A stretch of DNA of 11,897 nucleotides from Chloroflexota bacterium (GCA_016200745.1 JACQEF010000326.1:1-11897); one strand, 5' to 3'; positions 1-7,533 are shown, counted from the stretch's first letter. Program-made: numbers and translations. The notes: generated by a model not told the origin, from the letters alone.

Positions 1-477
1 CACCGGCTCGAGCCGGTCGCGACCGTGGACGGCGTGGCGTTCGTCAACGACTCGAAGGCCACCAACACCGCGTCGCTCGAGGTCGCGCTCGCGAGCTTCG
101 AGCGCCCGGTGGTGCTGATCGCCGGCGGCCGCGACAAGGGGATCGACCTCGGGGCGCTCTCGCCGGTCGTCGCCGAGCGGGCGGTCGCCGCCGTGCTGAT
201 CGGGGAGAGCGGGCCGGCGCTGGGCGGCCGCTTCCGTGAGGCCGGACTGGCCCGCACCGAATCGGCCGCCGATCTCGACGACGCGGTCCGACGCGCCGAC
301 GCGATCGCCCGGGAGGCCCTCGCCGACGCCGGCCCCGGCGCCGGCCCGGCCACCGTCCTGTTGAGCCCGGCGGCGGCTAGCTTCGACATGTTCACCGACT
401 ACGCGGCCCGCGGCCGCGCCTTCAAGACTGCGGTCGCCGCCCTGGCCGCGCGCCGAACGGGAGGAGGGGAGCGATGA
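1..477 (+). CDS. murD: UDP-N-acetylmuramoylalanine--D-glutamate ligase MurD, C-terminal part (5' end outside window)
   Basis: Only the last 158 codons are visible; the reading frame is open from base 1 and continues upstream of the window, so the GTG at 25 is internal. MurD is the cytoplasmic ATP-dependent ligase that adds D-Glu to UDP-MurNAc-L-Ala. The visible part is the C-terminal Mur ligase domain. It starts with HRLE, followed by the family signature NDSKATN, then a Rossmann-like stretch LIAGGRDKG, and near the end LSPAAASFDMF followed by RG..FK, which is the usual MurD C-terminal pattern. The stop TGA overlaps the ftsW start (ATGA, 474-477), implying translational coupling. Its neighbour ftsW is the normal dcw partner. 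Identification is firm; nothing can be said about the ATP-binding domain because it lies outside. Confidence 0.96.
   Translation, partial: HRLEPVATVDGVAFVNDSKATNTASLEVALASFERPVVLIAGGRDKGIDLGALSPVVAERAVAAVLIGESGPALGGRFREAGLARTESAADLDDAVRRADAIAREALADAGPGAGPATVLLSPAAASFDMFTDYAARGRAFKTAVAALAARRTGGGER
459..469 (+). promoter_or_regulatory. Strong ribosome binding site of ftsW
   Basis: A purine run GGGAGGAGGGG lies just upstream of the ATG at 474, with AGGAGG at 462-467 leaving 6 nt to the start codon. It sits inside the last codons of murD and fixes the ftsW start at 474. Confidence 0.8.
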
Positions 478-1784
478 ACCTGGCCGGACCGATCCCGGGG
501 TTCGCCCGCCCCGGGGCCGAGACCGACGCGGTCGCCGTCGAGCGGACGATGGTCAACCGGACGCCGGTCAAGAGCCGGGCGGGAGCGGTCCGCCGCGAGC
601 GCCACCAGGCCGACTACGTGATCCTCGTCGTGGTCGTGGCCCTCACCGCGCTCGGGATCCTGATGGTCTACTCGTCGTCCGCCATCAAGGGGTACCTGTC
701 GCAGGACGCCGACACGTTCGCGACCGTCGGGCCGCAGATCCAGTGGGCCATCCTCGGGATGCTGGCGATGGCACTCATGATGCGGGTCGACTATCGCTAC
801 CTGCGCCTGGTCTCGGTGCCGCTCTACGTCGTCGCAATCGTCCTGCTCGTGCTGGTGTTCGTGCCGCAGTTCAACATCGTGGTCGGTGGGTCGGCGCGCT
901 GGCTCAAGCTCGGTCCGCTGCCGGCGGTCCACCCGGCCGAGATCGCCAAGCTCGCCCTGGTGGTCTACCTCGCCCACTGGCTGGCGGGGCGCGGCGGGAA
1001 GATCAAGGGTTTCTGGTCGGGGACCGTGCCATTCCTGCTGATCGTGGTGCCGATGATCGCGCTCGTGTTCAAGGAGCCCGACCTCGGGACGACCGGCGTG
1101 GTCACGATGATCGCCTTCACGATGTTCTTCGTGGCCGGCGCCAACCTCGTCCATCTCGCGGTCATGGCCGGCGGGGCCCTGATGGCGATGATCGTTGTCG
1201 GCCTGCGCGGCTACCAGCTGGACCGCATCCGGGTCTGGCAGGATCCCTGGCTGGATCGCCTCGGCGACGGCTTCCACACCGTCCAGGGGCTGCTGGCGCT
1301 CGGCGTCGGCGGAATTCTCGGGACGGGGCTCGGGGCGAGCAAGGTGTTCGTCCCGAACGCCTTCAACGACTTCATCTTCGCCGAGGTCGGCCAGGAGTTC
1401 GGGCTGCTCGGCTCGGTCGTGGTGATCGGGCTGTTCCTGATCCTGGCGTACTCTGGCGTCCGGATCGCGCTGGCCGCGCCCGATACGTTCGGCGCCCTGC
1501 TGGCGGCGGGCATCACCGCGTGGCTGTGCCTCCAGGCGTTCCTGAACATCGGGGTCGTCGTCGCGCTGCTGCCGATCACCGGGATCACGCTGCCGTTCAT
1601 CAGCGCCGGCGGCTCATCGCTCATCATCAGCTTCGCGGCGGTCGGGATTCTCCTGTCGATCTCGCGCGAAACCGTAGAGAAGGGGACGTGGAACGAGGAT
1701 GCGACTGCTGATCGTGGCCGGCGGGACGGGCGGACACATCTACCCGGCACTCGCCGTCGCCCGGTTGCTGCGCGCCCATCCTGA
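474..1784 (+). CDS. ftsW: Lipid II polymerase / septal peptidoglycan glycosyltransferase FtsW
   Basis: A 436-residue SEDS-family integral membrane protein. FtsW polymerises lipid II into septal glycan strands together with a class B penicillin-binding protein. Residues 1-43 form a basic cytoplasmic N-terminus; about ten membrane segments follow from residue 44. Visible SEDS signatures are MVYSSSA at the first membrane segment, GGSARWLKLG, the PAEIAKLALVVYLA segment, KEPDLGT and, in the large extracytoplasmic loop, NDFIFAEVGQEFGLLGS, whose Asp (D299) matches the essential SEDS catalytic aspartate. The C-terminal core GITLPFISAGGSSL ends near residue 398. The rest is a 30-odd residue Arg-rich tail, most of which is read from DNA that also encodes the MurG N-terminus (1699-1784). 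The start at 474 has an excellent ribosome binding site. FtsW rather than RodA is chosen because of the murD and murG neighbours. Confidence 0.96.
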   Translation: MNLAGPIPGFARPGAETDAVAVERTMVNRTPVKSRAGAVRRERHQADYVILVVVVALTALGILMVYSSSAIKGYLSQDADTFATVGPQIQWAILGMLAMALMMRVDYRYLRLVSVPLYVVAIVLLVLVFVPQFNIVVGGSARWLKLGPLPAVHPAEIAKLALVVYLAHWLAGRGGKIKGFWSGTVPFLLIVVPMIALVFKEPDLGTTGVVTMIAFTMFFVAGANLVHLAVMAGGALMAMIVVGLRGYQLDRIRVWQDPWLDRLGDGFHTVQGLLALGVGGILGTGLGASKVFVPNAFNDFIFAEVGQEFGLLGSVVVIGLFLILAYSGVRIALAAPDTFGALLAAGITAWLCLQAFLNIGVVVALLPITGITLPFISAGGSSLIISFAAVGILLSISRETVEKGTWNEDATADRGRRDGRTHLPGTRRRPVAARPS

Positions 1785-2862
1785 CGGACCGGCGCTGCAC
1801 TGGCTCGGCGGCCACCGCGGCCTCGAGGCGAGCCTCGTTCCGGCCGCCGGGATCGAGCTGACCCGGCTGGCCGCCCGCTCGCTCCGGACGACCGAGGCGG
1901 ACGTCCACGCCGTGCTCGACCCGATCCGGCTCGGGCTGTCGGTGCCGCAGGCCGCCGCGTTCCTCGCCCGGTGGCGTCCCGCCGCCATCTTCACGACCGG
2001 TGGCTATGTCGCGGTCCCGGTCCTGCTGGCGGCGGCGCCCCTCGGCATCCCGGTCGTCCTCTGGGACGGCAACGTGATCCCGGGCCGGGCCGTGCGGGCG
2101 ACCGCGCGGCTCGCCCGCGTGCTCGCCGTGTCGTTCGACGCGACCTGTCGGGCGCTGGGTCGGACGGCCGGGTCCGGGCGGCCGTGCTACGTCACCGGCA
2201 CGCCGATCCGGGACGTCCGCGACGTCGACCGCGAGGCCGCCCGGCGACGGCTCGACATCGCGACCTCGGAACGCGTCCTGCTGGTCTTCGGCGGCTCGCA
2301 GACCGTTCGGCGGTTCAACGCCGCGGTCGCCGCCGCGCTGCCGACGCTCGTCGAACGGGTGACGGTCATCCACGTCGCCGGCGAGGACGGCTACGCCGGC
2401 GCGCTCGTGGATCGCGAGACCCTGCCCGAGTCCCGGCGGACGCGCTATCGGCCGTACCCGTTCCTCCGCGACGACATGCTCACGGCGCTGGCGGCCGCCG
2501 ACCTGGTGCTCGGGCGGGCGGGCGCCTCCACGCTCGCCGAGGCCACCGCGCTCGGGCTGCCGATGGTCGTGGTGCCGTATCCGCATGCCGCCGGACATCA
2601 GCGGGCGAACGCGGCGAGCCTGGTCGAGGCCGGGGCCGCGCGGCTCGTCGACGACGCGGCGTTCGACGCCGCGGCGCTGCTCGAGGCGGCCGCCCTGCTC
2701 GACGATCCGGCGGCGCACGTCCAGATGTCGGCCGCGGCCCGGGCCCTCGGCCGGCCCGGCGCGGCGGCCGCGGTCGCCCGACTGGTCATGGCCGTCGCCA
2801 CCCGTGGGCCGCTGCCGGAGCCCGCGGCGATCGAGCGGCTCGCCAGGGGCGGCGGGACATGA
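1699..2862 (+). CDS. murG: UDP-N-acetylglucosamine--undecaprenyl-PP-MurNAc-pentapeptide GlcNAc transferase MurG
   Basis: A 387-residue GT28-family glycosyltransferase that converts lipid I to lipid II at the inner face of the membrane. The N-terminal Rossmann domain opens directly with GGTGGHIYPALA (residues 8-19, H13 being the conserved His), followed by WLGGHRGLE. The second domain has VFGGSQ and the nucleotide-sugar binding segment GRAGASTLAEATALGLP, with E281 in the position of the conserved UDP-GlcNAc binding Glu, then PYPHAAGHQRANA. Length is slightly above the usual 350-370. The start at ATG 1699 is set by the immediate glycine-rich motif; AGAAGGGGA at 1678-1686 is a somewhat distant (12 nt) ribosome binding site. 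The gene begins inside ftsW and ends in an ATGA overlap with murB. murC, often found next, is not present here. Confidence 0.97.
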   Translation: MRLLIVAGGTGGHIYPALAVARLLRAHPDGPALHWLGGHRGLEASLVPAAGIELTRLAARSLRTTEADVHAVLDPIRLGLSVPQAAAFLARWRPAAIFTTGGYVAVPVLLAAAPLGIPVVLWDGNVIPGRAVRATARLARVLAVSFDATCRALGRTAGSGRPCYVTGTPIRDVRDVDREAARRRLDIATSERVLLVFGGSQTVRRFNAAVAAALPTLVERVTVIHVAGEDGYAGALVDRETLPESRRTRYRPYPFLRDDMLTALAAADLVLGRAGASTLAEATALGLPMVVVPYPHAAGHQRANAASLVEAGAARLVDDAAFDAAALLEAAALLDDPAAHVQMSAAARALGRPGAAAAVARLVMAVATRGPLPEPAAIERLARGGGT

Positions 2863-3815
2863 TCGCGGACTTCGACGCGATCGCGATCGGGACCGAGATC
2901 CAGCGGCGGATCGGCGTCAAGACGTCGCGCGACGAGCCGCTCGGCCGGTTCACGTCGATGCGCGTCGGCGGCCCGGCCGACCTGTTCGCGGTCGCCCACA
3001 ACGCGTTCGAGCTGCGCGCCCTCGTCCGCTTCGCGCGGGCCAGAGGGCTGCCGCACCTGATCGTCGGCCGGGGGAGCGACCTGGTGATCGCCGACGCCGG
3101 CGTTCGCGGCCTGGTGATCCAGGTGCGAGCCGAAGGCTCGAGGATCGAGGGCAGCCGGTACACGGCCGAGGCGGGCGTCCAGATGGCCCGCGCGGCCACG
3201 GAGACGCAGGGCGGGGGCCTGACCGGGCTCGAGTTCGGACTCGCCATCCCGGGAACGGTCGGCGGCGCGGTGTGGGCCAACGCTGGGGCCCACGGTGCCG
3301 ACGTGGCCGGCATCCTCGAATCGGCGCGGCTCCTCGGCACCGACGGCGGCGAGATCGTCGTCAGCGGGGCGGAGCTCGGCTTCGGCTATCGCGACAGCCG
3401 GCTCAAGCACGCTTCCCCGGGTGGGCCGGGCGAGCTGGTCATCGAGGCCACGTTTGCCCTCTCTCCCGCGGACCCGGCGGTCATCAAGGGCCGGCTCGAC
3501 GAGATCCGGCGCTGGCGGCAGGCCCACCAGCCGATCGGCCTGCCCTCGGCGGGCAGCGTGTTCCGCAATCCGCCGGGCGATTCGGCGGGCCGGCTGATCG
3601 AGGCCGCCGGGCTCAAGGGCCTGCGGATGGGTGGTGCCGTCGTCTCCGAGAAGCACGCCAACTTCATCGTCAACGACCAGAAAGGGACGGCGGCCGACGT
3701 CCGGCGGCTGGCCGAGCACGTCCGGGCCGAAGTCGCGCGCGTTCACGGCGTCGAGCTCGAGTTCGAGATCGAGTTCGTCGGCGACTGGACCGAGTGGAAG
3801 GCCGGCGCCGCGTGA
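2859..3815 (+). CDS. murB: UDP-N-acetylenolpyruvoylglucosamine reductase MurB (type II)
   Basis: A 318-residue FAD- and NADPH-dependent cytoplasmic enzyme that reduces UDP-GlcNAc-enolpyruvate to UDP-MurNAc. The FAD-binding PCMH-type domain shows RFTSMRVGGPADLF (residues 30-43), VGRGSDLVIAD and LEFGLAIPGTVGGAVWANAG. The C-terminal MurB domain shows FGYRDSRLK, the catalytic loop PSAGSVFRNP with S233 as the predicted proton donor, AGRLIEAAGLKG, and VSEKHANFIVN. The C-terminus has ELEFEIEFVG, which should contain the conserved Glu. The absence of the long extra loop and the shorter length point to a type II MurB. Many upstream in-frame starts exist, but the protein fold begins at this ATG, which overlaps the murG stop (ATGA) and is preceded by AGGGGCGGCGGG. 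There is no MurC fusion. Confidence 0.97.
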   Translation: MIADFDAIAIGTEIQRRIGVKTSRDEPLGRFTSMRVGGPADLFAVAHNAFELRALVRFARARGLPHLIVGRGSDLVIADAGVRGLVIQVRAEGSRIEGSRYTAEAGVQMARAATETQGGGLTGLEFGLAIPGTVGGAVWANAGAHGADVAGILESARLLGTDGGEIVVSGAELGFGYRDSRLKHASPGGPGELVIEATFALSPADPAVIKGRLDEIRRWRQAHQPIGLPSAGSVFRNPPGDSAGRLIEAAGLKGLRMGGAVVSEKHANFIVNDQKGTAADVRRLAEHVRAEVARVHGVELEFEIEFVGDWTEWKAGAA

Positions 3816-4933
3816 CCCCGGGCCGCGCTCCGGTCGCGGTGCTGCTCGGCGGCCCGTCCGCCGAGCACGACGTGTCGATCGTGTCGGGGACCGCCATCGC
3901 CGCGGCACTCGATGCCGAGGGATTCCCCGTCGAGCAGGTCCTGATCGACCTCGACGGCGGCTGGTGGTGGCTGCCCGCCGGGCACCGCCGCGACGACCGT
4001 GCACCTGCGACGTACGACGATCCGGCGGGGCTCGGCGCCGAGGGCCCGCTGTCCGTGGGCGAGGCGCTCGACCGACTCGCGGCGGGTGCGCCCAGGCCGG
4101 TGGTGGCGATCGCCCTGCACGGCCCGTTCGGCGAGGACGGGACGATCCAGGCGCTGCTCGAGTCAGCCGGTCTGGCCTACACGGGTTCGGGCGTCGCCGC
4201 GTCGGCGGTCGGCATGGACAAGGCGCTGTTCAAGCGACTGTGCCGCGGACTCGGCCTGCCCGTCGTCGACTGGCGCGAGGTCCGCCACGAGGCCTGGCTG
4301 GCGGACCCGGGCGCGGTCCGGGCCGAGCTCGAGGCGTTCGCCGCGGGTCATGGCGATCCGCGGCTCATGGTCAAGCCCGCTCGCCTCGGCAGCTCGGTCG
4401 GGATGACGCTGGTGCACGAACCGGCCGAGCTCGACGGCGCCCTGGAGACGGCCTTCCGCCACGACCCGCTCGCGCTGGCCGAGACGTACCTCGCCGGCGC
4501 CCGCGACCTGGAGGTCTCGGTGATCGGCAACGACCCGGCCCGCCTCGAGCTGTACGGCCCGGGCGAGATCGTGTCCGGCCACGAGTTCTACGACTACGCA
4601 GCGAAGTACACGCCTGGCCTGTCGGAGACGTCGATGCGAGCCGAGCTGACCGACCGGCAGCGAGCGACGATCCTGAAGATCGCGCGCGATGGCTATCGGG
4701 CAGTCGGCGCCGAGGGGTTCGCGCGGCTGGACTTCCTGCTCGTCGGCGACACGATCTACCTGTCCGAGATCAACACGATCCCGGGCTTCACGCCGATCAG
4801 CCTGTTTCCGACCCTGCCCGCCGAGGCCGGCAACACCTTCGCCGACGTCTGCCGGCGGATCGTCGAGCTGGCAATCGAGCGGCACGCCGCCCGGGCGCGC
4901 GGGCGCCTGCGCCCTGCCGACCTCCCGCGATGA
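3812..4933 (+). CDS. ddl: D-alanine--D-alanine ligase Ddl
   Basis: A 373-residue ATP-grasp ligase making the D-Ala-D-Ala dipeptide for the pentapeptide stem, cytoplasmic. It opens with VLLGGPSAEHDVSIVSG, then HGPFGEDGTIQ (from H103), YTGSGV.ASA..MDK, the ATP-grasp segment VKPARLGSSVG (GSSVG at 193-197), and the omega-loop FYDYAAKY (K265, Y266). The Tyr in this loop is the pattern of D-Ala-D-Ala rather than vancomycin-resistance D-Ala-D-Lac ligases. Metal ligands D307 (RLDF) and E319/N321 (EINTIPG) are present. The start is taken as GTG 3812 in a GTGA overlap with the murB stop, with GGAAGG at 3796-3801 as ribosome binding site; the family N-terminus starts within ten residues of it. The stop overlaps the ftsQ ATG. 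Confidence 0.96.
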   Translation: MTPGRAPVAVLLGGPSAEHDVSIVSGTAIAAALDAEGFPVEQVLIDLDGGWWWLPAGHRRDDRAPATYDDPAGLGAEGPLSVGEALDRLAAGAPRPVVAIALHGPFGEDGTIQALLESAGLAYTGSGVAASAVGMDKALFKRLCRGLGLPVVDWREVRHEAWLADPGAVRAELEAFAAGHGDPRLMVKPARLGSSVGMTLVHEPAELDGALETAFRHDPLALAETYLAGARDLEVSVIGNDPARLELYGPGEIVSGHEFYDYAAKYTPGLSETSMRAELTDRQRATILKIARDGYRAVGAEGFARLDFLLVGDTIYLSEINTIPGFTPISLFPTLPAEAGNTFADVCRRIVELAIERHAARARGRLRPADLPR

Positions 4934-5805
4934 GCGATCGGCACGTCTACCGCCGGACGGCGGCGCCGGTGGCCGGACGGCGGATCCGGTCGGTTCGACC
5001 GGTCCGGCGCGCGTCCGCCCGCCTCTCGGTCGCCCGGGCCGGAGCGGCCCTGGCCCTGCTGGCGTCGGCCGGGGCGATCTACGGTGTCGGCGCCTCGTCG
5101 GCGTTCGAGTACGCCGGCCTTCGCGTGGACGGTGCGGTCTACACCGACCCGGCGGCGGTGGAGACGGCGATCGCGGCCGCACGCGGCCAGAACCTGTTCC
5201 GGCTGTCCACCGGCCCGCTCCGGGCGGCACTCGCCGAGCTGCCAACGGTGGCCGGTGCGAGCGTCGGGGTCCAGCTGCCGGGGACGCTCCAGGTCACGCT
5301 CAGGGAGCGCATCCCGGTCCTGGTCTGGCGAGTGGGCGCGCGACGCTACCTGGCGGATGCCGAGGGCAACCTGTTCGGGCGGCTCGGCGACAAGCCGCCG
5401 GCGCAGGCGGCCGACCTCATGGTCATCGACGACCGCCGGGCCGCGTCGGTGGGACTGTCGATCGGGAGCCGGCTGGACCCGCAGGACATCGACGCCGCGA
5501 CCCGCCTCGCCTCGCTGGTCCCGGCCGACGTCGGCAGCGGCGCGAGCGAGCTCCAGGTGCGGGTCACCGACGAGAACGGCTTCGTCATCCGGGCCGATCC
5601 GCAGGGCTGGCTGGCGATCTTCGGGTTCTACACGCCGAGCCTCCGGACGACCGACCTGATCCCGGGCCAGGTGCGCCTGCTGCGGAGCCTGCTGATCGGG
5701 CGCGAACCGCTGATCGACCGGGTCATCCTCGCGTCCGACACCGATGGGACCTACATCCCGAAGCCGACGCCCAGGCCGAAACCGTCGCCGAGCCCGGCGT
5801 CGTGA
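4930..5805 (+). CDS. ftsQ: Cell division protein FtsQ/DivIB
   Basis: A 291-residue bitopic membrane protein of the divisome that binds FtsB/FtsL and helps control FtsWI. Residues 1-34 are Arg-rich and cytoplasmic, about 35-57 form one membrane segment (alanine/leucine rich, SVARAGAALALLASAGAIYG), then a POTRA domain of about 70 residues begins at FEYAGLRVDGAVYTDPAAV and ends near LRERIPVLVW. The FtsQ beta domain follows (RRYLADAEGNLFGRL to ILASDTDGTYI). The last 15 residues are a Pro/Ser/Lys tail (PKPTPRPKPSPSPAS), unlike the folded part. Start ATG 4930 overlaps the ddl stop and has no visible Shine-Dalgarno, so coupling to ddl translation is likely. Assignment rests on architecture, POTRA pattern and position between ddl and ftsA. 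Confidence 0.93.
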   Translation: MSDRHVYRRTAAPVAGRRIRSVRPVRRASARLSVARAGAALALLASAGAIYGVGASSAFEYAGLRVDGAVYTDPAAVETAIAAARGQNLFRLSTGPLRAALAELPTVAGASVGVQLPGTLQVTLRERIPVLVWRVGARRYLADAEGNLFGRLGDKPPAQAADLMVIDDRRAASVGLSIGSRLDPQDIDAATRLASLVPADVGSGASELQVRVTDENGFVIRADPQGWLAIFGFYTPSLRTTDLIPGQVRLLRSLLIGREPLIDRVILASDTDGTYIPKPTPRPKPSPSPAS

Positions 5806-5810
5806 GTCCC

Positions 5811-5898
5811 CGCGCTCGCGAGCCCCGCGGTGCGCGTCGGGTTGCCGCGCTCGCGCTCGCGAGCCCCGCGGTGCGCGTCGGGTTGCCGCGCTCGCGCT
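5811..5898 (+). repeat. Exact 41-bp tandem duplication forming two hairpins, between ftsQ and sbp
   Basis: Bases 5811-5851 are repeated without a mismatch at 5852-5892, and the identity runs on for six more bases to 5898 (47 matching bases at a 41-base period). Each unit holds the 10-bp palindrome GCTCGCGAGC (5814-5823; 5855-5864) and can fold into a hairpin: 5817-5822 pairs with 5850-5855, a 3-nt bulge, then 5826-5830 with 5845-5849 and a 14-nt loop; the second unit does the same 41 bases on. The period is not a multiple of three and the region lies after the ftsQ stop, so it is non-coding. It may act as terminator or attenuator for the upstream operon, but no T-run follows. Copy 2 provides the -35 hexamer of the sbp promoter. 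Confidence 0.95.
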
Positions 5899-5912
5899 GG
5901 GTCGGGTAGCCT
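5883..5912 (+). promoter_or_regulatory. Predicted promoter of the sbp-ftsA-yjbQ unit
   Basis: TTGCCG (5883-5888) and TAGCCT (5907-5912) are separated by 18 nt, matching the housekeeping sigma factor -35/-10 pattern. Transcription would start near 5919, giving a leader of about 27 nt that contains GAGG (5931-5934) ahead of the GTG at 5946. The same TTGCC(G/C)-18-TAnnnT layout occurs before the tRNA gene at 10692, which supports it. Prediction only. Confidence 0.6.
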
Positions 5913-5945
5913 TGCTCAAACCATCGCAGCGAGGACCAACATCAC

Positions 5946-6269
5946 GTGCTGCTACCGCTGCTCGGGCTCCTGCTGGGCGTCCTCGGCGGTCTCGTCCTCA
6001 ACGTCAACGTCAGCTTCGAATTCAGCCGATACTCGGCGGTGGCGATCCTCGCGGCGCTCGATTCGGTGCTCGGCGCGGTCCGGGCGGAGCTCGACGGGGT
6101 CTATGACAATCGCATCTTCATCAGCGGCTTCCTGGTCAACGCGATCGTCGCCGTGCTGCTCACGTTCATCGGCGATCGACTTGGGCTCGACCTCTACCTG
6201 GTGGCGCTCATCACGTTCGGCCTGCGCATCTTCAACAACGTGGCCCTGATCCGGCGCCACTTCCTGTAG
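5946..6269 (+). CDS. sbp: Small basic protein Sbp, DUF1290 family membrane protein
   Basis: A 107-residue membrane protein with no known biochemical function. Its gene normally sits between ftsQ and ftsA/ftsZ in Firmicutes, Actinobacteria and Chloroflexota. Three hydrophobic segments are visible: residues 2-19 at the N-terminus, about 56-73 (SGFLVNAIVAVLLTFIG) and about 76-95. The family hallmarks are the YSAVAILAALDSVLGAVRAEL segment, where an Asp-Ser pair follows the second strand or helix, then NRIFISGFLVNA, GDRLGLDLYLVALITFG and the final RIFNNVALIRRHFL. The start is GTG 5946 because the hydrophobic N-terminus begins immediately and GAGG lies 11 nt upstream. A 31-nt gap separates it from ftsA, so the two are likely cotranscribed. 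The name follows B. subtilis sbp; role in division is inferred only from context. Confidence 0.92.
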   Translation: MLLPLLGLLLGVLGGLVLNVNVSFEFSRYSAVAILAALDSVLGAVRAELDGVYDNRIFISGFLVNAIVAVLLTFIGDRLGLDLYLVALITFGLRIFNNVALIRRHFL

Positions 6270-6300
6270 AGCTCGAGACGGAACGGAGACAGACGGAACG

Positions 6301-7533
6301 GTGGAACGAGAAGCGGTCCTCGTCGGCATCGACGTCGGCACGAGCAAGGTCTGTGCCCTGATCGGCGAGGTCAGCCGCGACGGCCGGCTCACGATCATGG
6401 GCCACGGCACGGTGCCGGCGTCCGGGCTGAAGAAGGGCGTGGTCATCAACATCGACCAGACCGTCCGCTCGATCGCCGACGCCGTGGAGCGCGCCGAGCG
6501 CCTGTCAGGCTGGAAGATCGACCGCGCCTTCGTCGGCGTCGGCGGCCAGCACGTCGAGAGCCTGAACTCGCCCGGCCAGGTCGCGGTCACCGGTCACCAG
6601 CGCGAGGTCACCCGCGAGGACGTCAACCGGGCGATCGAGGTCGCGCGCGCCGTGTCCATCCCGTCCAACCGCGAGGTCCTCCACGTCGAGCGGCGCGGGT
6701 TCACCGTCGACGGCCAGGAGGGCGTCAAGGACCCGCTCGGGATGAGCGCCCTGCGGCTCGAGGTCGAGACCCACATCGTCACCGCGTCGGCGACCGCGGT
6801 CCAGAACCTGTCGAAATGCGTCGCCGCGGCCGGTGTGAAGATCGACGAGCTGGTGGTCAACTCGCTCGCCTCGTCCGAGGCGGTCCTCAACGAGACCGAG
6901 AAGGAGCTCGGCGTCGGGCTCGCCGACATCGGCGCCGGCACGATCGACTTGGCGCTCTTCCAGGACGGCTCGCCGTTCCACACGCGAGTGCTGCCGGTCG
7001 GCGGCAACAACGTCACCAACGACGTGGCGATCGGGCTCAAGACCAGCCTGCTGGTTGCCGAGGAGCTCAAGGTCCGCCACGGCACCTGCGACCTGCGCGC
7101 CGTCACGGACGACGAGGAGATCAGCGTCTCGGTCCTCGGCGAGGACGCCGGCCGGACCGTCAGCCGCCTCGAGGTCTGCCAGATCATCGAGGCCCGCATG
7201 CGCGAGACCTTCGAGCTGATGCACAACGAGATCCGGGCCGCCGGGGTCGGCATGCTGCCGGCCGGGATCCTCCTGACCGGTGGCGCGGCGCAGCTGGCCG
7301 GCGCCGCCGAGCTCGGCCGCGAGGTCCTCCAGATGCCGGTCCGGGTCGTCGCCCCGTCGGGGATCGGCGGCCTCGTCGACACGCTCCTCAACCCGAGCTA
7401 CAGCACCGCGGTGGGATTGCTCCAGTGGGGCGCCGCCAGCCTGGGGGCCGGCGAGCCGACCCGTTACGAGTCGGCGCCGGCGCGCGGTGGCCTGGGCCGG
7501 TTGCGGGACGCGCTCCGGAGCGTCTTCCCGTAG
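6301..7533 (+). CDS. ftsA: Cell division protein FtsA, membrane anchor of FtsZ
   Basis: A 410-residue actin-like ATPase that polymerises under the membrane and ties FtsZ to it. The phosphate-1 loop GIDVGTSK is at residues 9-16, the SHS2 (1C) subdomain lies roughly at 85-165, phosphate-2 is ADIGAGTIDLALF with D209, and the adenosine motif is LLTGGAAQLAG near 324. The C-terminus GRLRDALRSVFP can form a short amphipathic helix with Arg on one side and Leu/Val/Phe on the other, as expected for the membrane targeting sequence. The start is GTG 6301, with GGAG at 6285-6288; the leader carries an exact 11-base direct repeat AGACGGAACGG (6276-6286, 6291-6301). The gene ends at TAG 7531-7533, overlapping the first codon assigned to yjbQ. 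Unlike most dcw clusters, ftsZ does not follow directly. Confidence 0.97.
   Translation: MEREAVLVGIDVGTSKVCALIGEVSRDGRLTIMGHGTVPASGLKKGVVINIDQTVRSIADAVERAERLSGWKIDRAFVGVGGQHVESLNSPGQVAVTGHQREVTREDVNRAIEVARAVSIPSNREVLHVERRGFTVDGQEGVKDPLGMSALRLEVETHIVTASATAVQNLSKCVAAAGVKIDELVVNSLASSEAVLNETEKELGVGLADIGAGTIDLALFQDGSPFHTRVLPVGGNNVTNDVAIGLKTSLLVAEELKVRHGTCDLRAVTDDEEISVSVLGEDAGRTVSRLEVCQIIEARMRETFELMHNEIRAAGVGMLPAGILLTGGAAQLAGAAELGREVLQMPVRVVAPSGIGGLVDTLLNPSYSTAVGLLQWGAASLGAGEPTRYESAPARGGLGRLRDALRSVFP
7517..7520 (+). promoter_or_regulatory. Ribosome binding site candidate of yjbQ
   Basis: GGAG near the end of ftsA lies 9 nt before the GTA codon at 7530, a normal Shine-Dalgarno spacing. It supports initiation at or next to 7530 although that codon is not ATG, GTG or TTG. 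Confidence 0.4.

Noticed and set aside
3812..4933. Vancomycin-resistance type D-Ala-D-Lac ligase
   Set aside because: The omega-loop has Lys-Tyr (K265, Y266) as in housekeeping D-Ala-D-Ala ligases, and the gene is embedded in the cell-wall cluster without vanH or vanX.
5811..5898. Minimal CRISPR array
   Set aside because: The two copies are directly contiguous with no spacers, and no cas genes are present.
5744..6106. Open frame of 120 codons running through the ftsQ-sbp gap on the plus strand
   Set aside because: It spans the 41-bp tandem repeat and the sbp start in a different frame, giving an Arg/Ala-rich sequence without any family features.
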